A DNA stretch of 64,000 nt, taken from the NCBI GenBank assembly GCA_900323505.1, contig OOIN01000025.1, positions 620,001 through 684,000 on the forward strand. Reading direction: 5' to 3'. Below are positions 63,900-64,000 of this stretch, one piece after another (position 1 is the first letter of the stretch; the number at the start of each line of letters is the position of its first letter). This stretch comes from Ustilago trichophora (Eukaryota; Basidiomycota; Ustilaginomycetes; Ustilaginales; Ustilaginaceae). The notes beneath the pieces were generated by a model. It was not told the DNA's origin, did no database searches, and saw nothing but the letters and a program-made list of their open reading frames with translations. Made by a program: the position numbers and the translations under genes.

Positions 63900-64000
63900 C
63901 TTGATGAAGTATGAGTGAAGTCGGGGAAGGTTGATGGAGAGTTTGTCTTCTGGTCGTGGTTGCAGTACAGGTTCTATGAGGAGTGCGTGTGGCACACAGA

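Overview
The window is nuclear DNA from a basidiomycete fungus, most likely a smut-lineage species (Ustilaginomycotina). The evidence is GC-balanced, compact genes with few short GT-AG introns, a class I-III chitin synthase, a Zn2Cys6 regulator, a fungal-type DHA1 MFS transporter and Tautomerase_3, TMEM115 and Pex11 family members. Genes lie on both strands without operons. Species assignment is inference. I saw no tRNA, rRNA, CRISPR array, intact transposon or viral element.

Layout: 1-1504 (-) isocitrate lyase, cut by the window edge; 3022-4110 (+) TSR3; a 2.75 kb gene-poor gap; 6866-10345 (+) a long serine-rich disordered frame broken by one TGA; 10920-19351 (+) a metabolic/secretory stretch with an NAD(P)-dependent reductase, an MFS exporter, a secreted histidine acid phosphatase and an atypical SDR; 19954-20031 (-) the 25-residue ribosomal protein eL41; 21446-22091 (-) RPB6; 23445-26784 (+) chitin synthase; 27523-30813 (+) UTP17/WDR75; 31539-32474 (+) a multi-exon Tautomerase_3 gene; 33502-36237 (+) a Zn2Cys6 factor; 36680-37426 (-) PEX11; 38098-39681 (-) an orphan multi-pass membrane protein; 40662-42926 (-) RanGAP with a long tail; 44088-47030 (+) eEF2; 47777-48919 (+) a TMEM115-like protein; 49174-52482 (-) a P-loop NTPase plus putative nuclease, split by one TGA; 53047-55830 (-) SPB1; 56628-58865 (+) eIF3b; 59179-59679 (-) an SDHAF1/Sdh6-type LYR protein; 59951-62309 (+) IPI1; 62457-63899 (-) a Sel1-repeat mitochondrial protein.

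Many of the genes serve ribosome production and translation (TSR3, eL41, UTP17, eEF2, SPB1, eIF3b, IPI1, and RPB6 as a shared polymerase subunit). Several are arranged head to head (RanGAP/eEF2, SPB1/eIF3b, SDHAF1/IPI1, RPB6/chitin synthase). The most unusual locus is the NTPase-nuclease frame at 49174-52482. Its architecture resembles the Crinkler-RHS-type (CR) effector families and it carries a single in-frame TGA. A second single-TGA interruption lies in the serine-rich frame at 7967-7969. Both deserve transcript-level checking.
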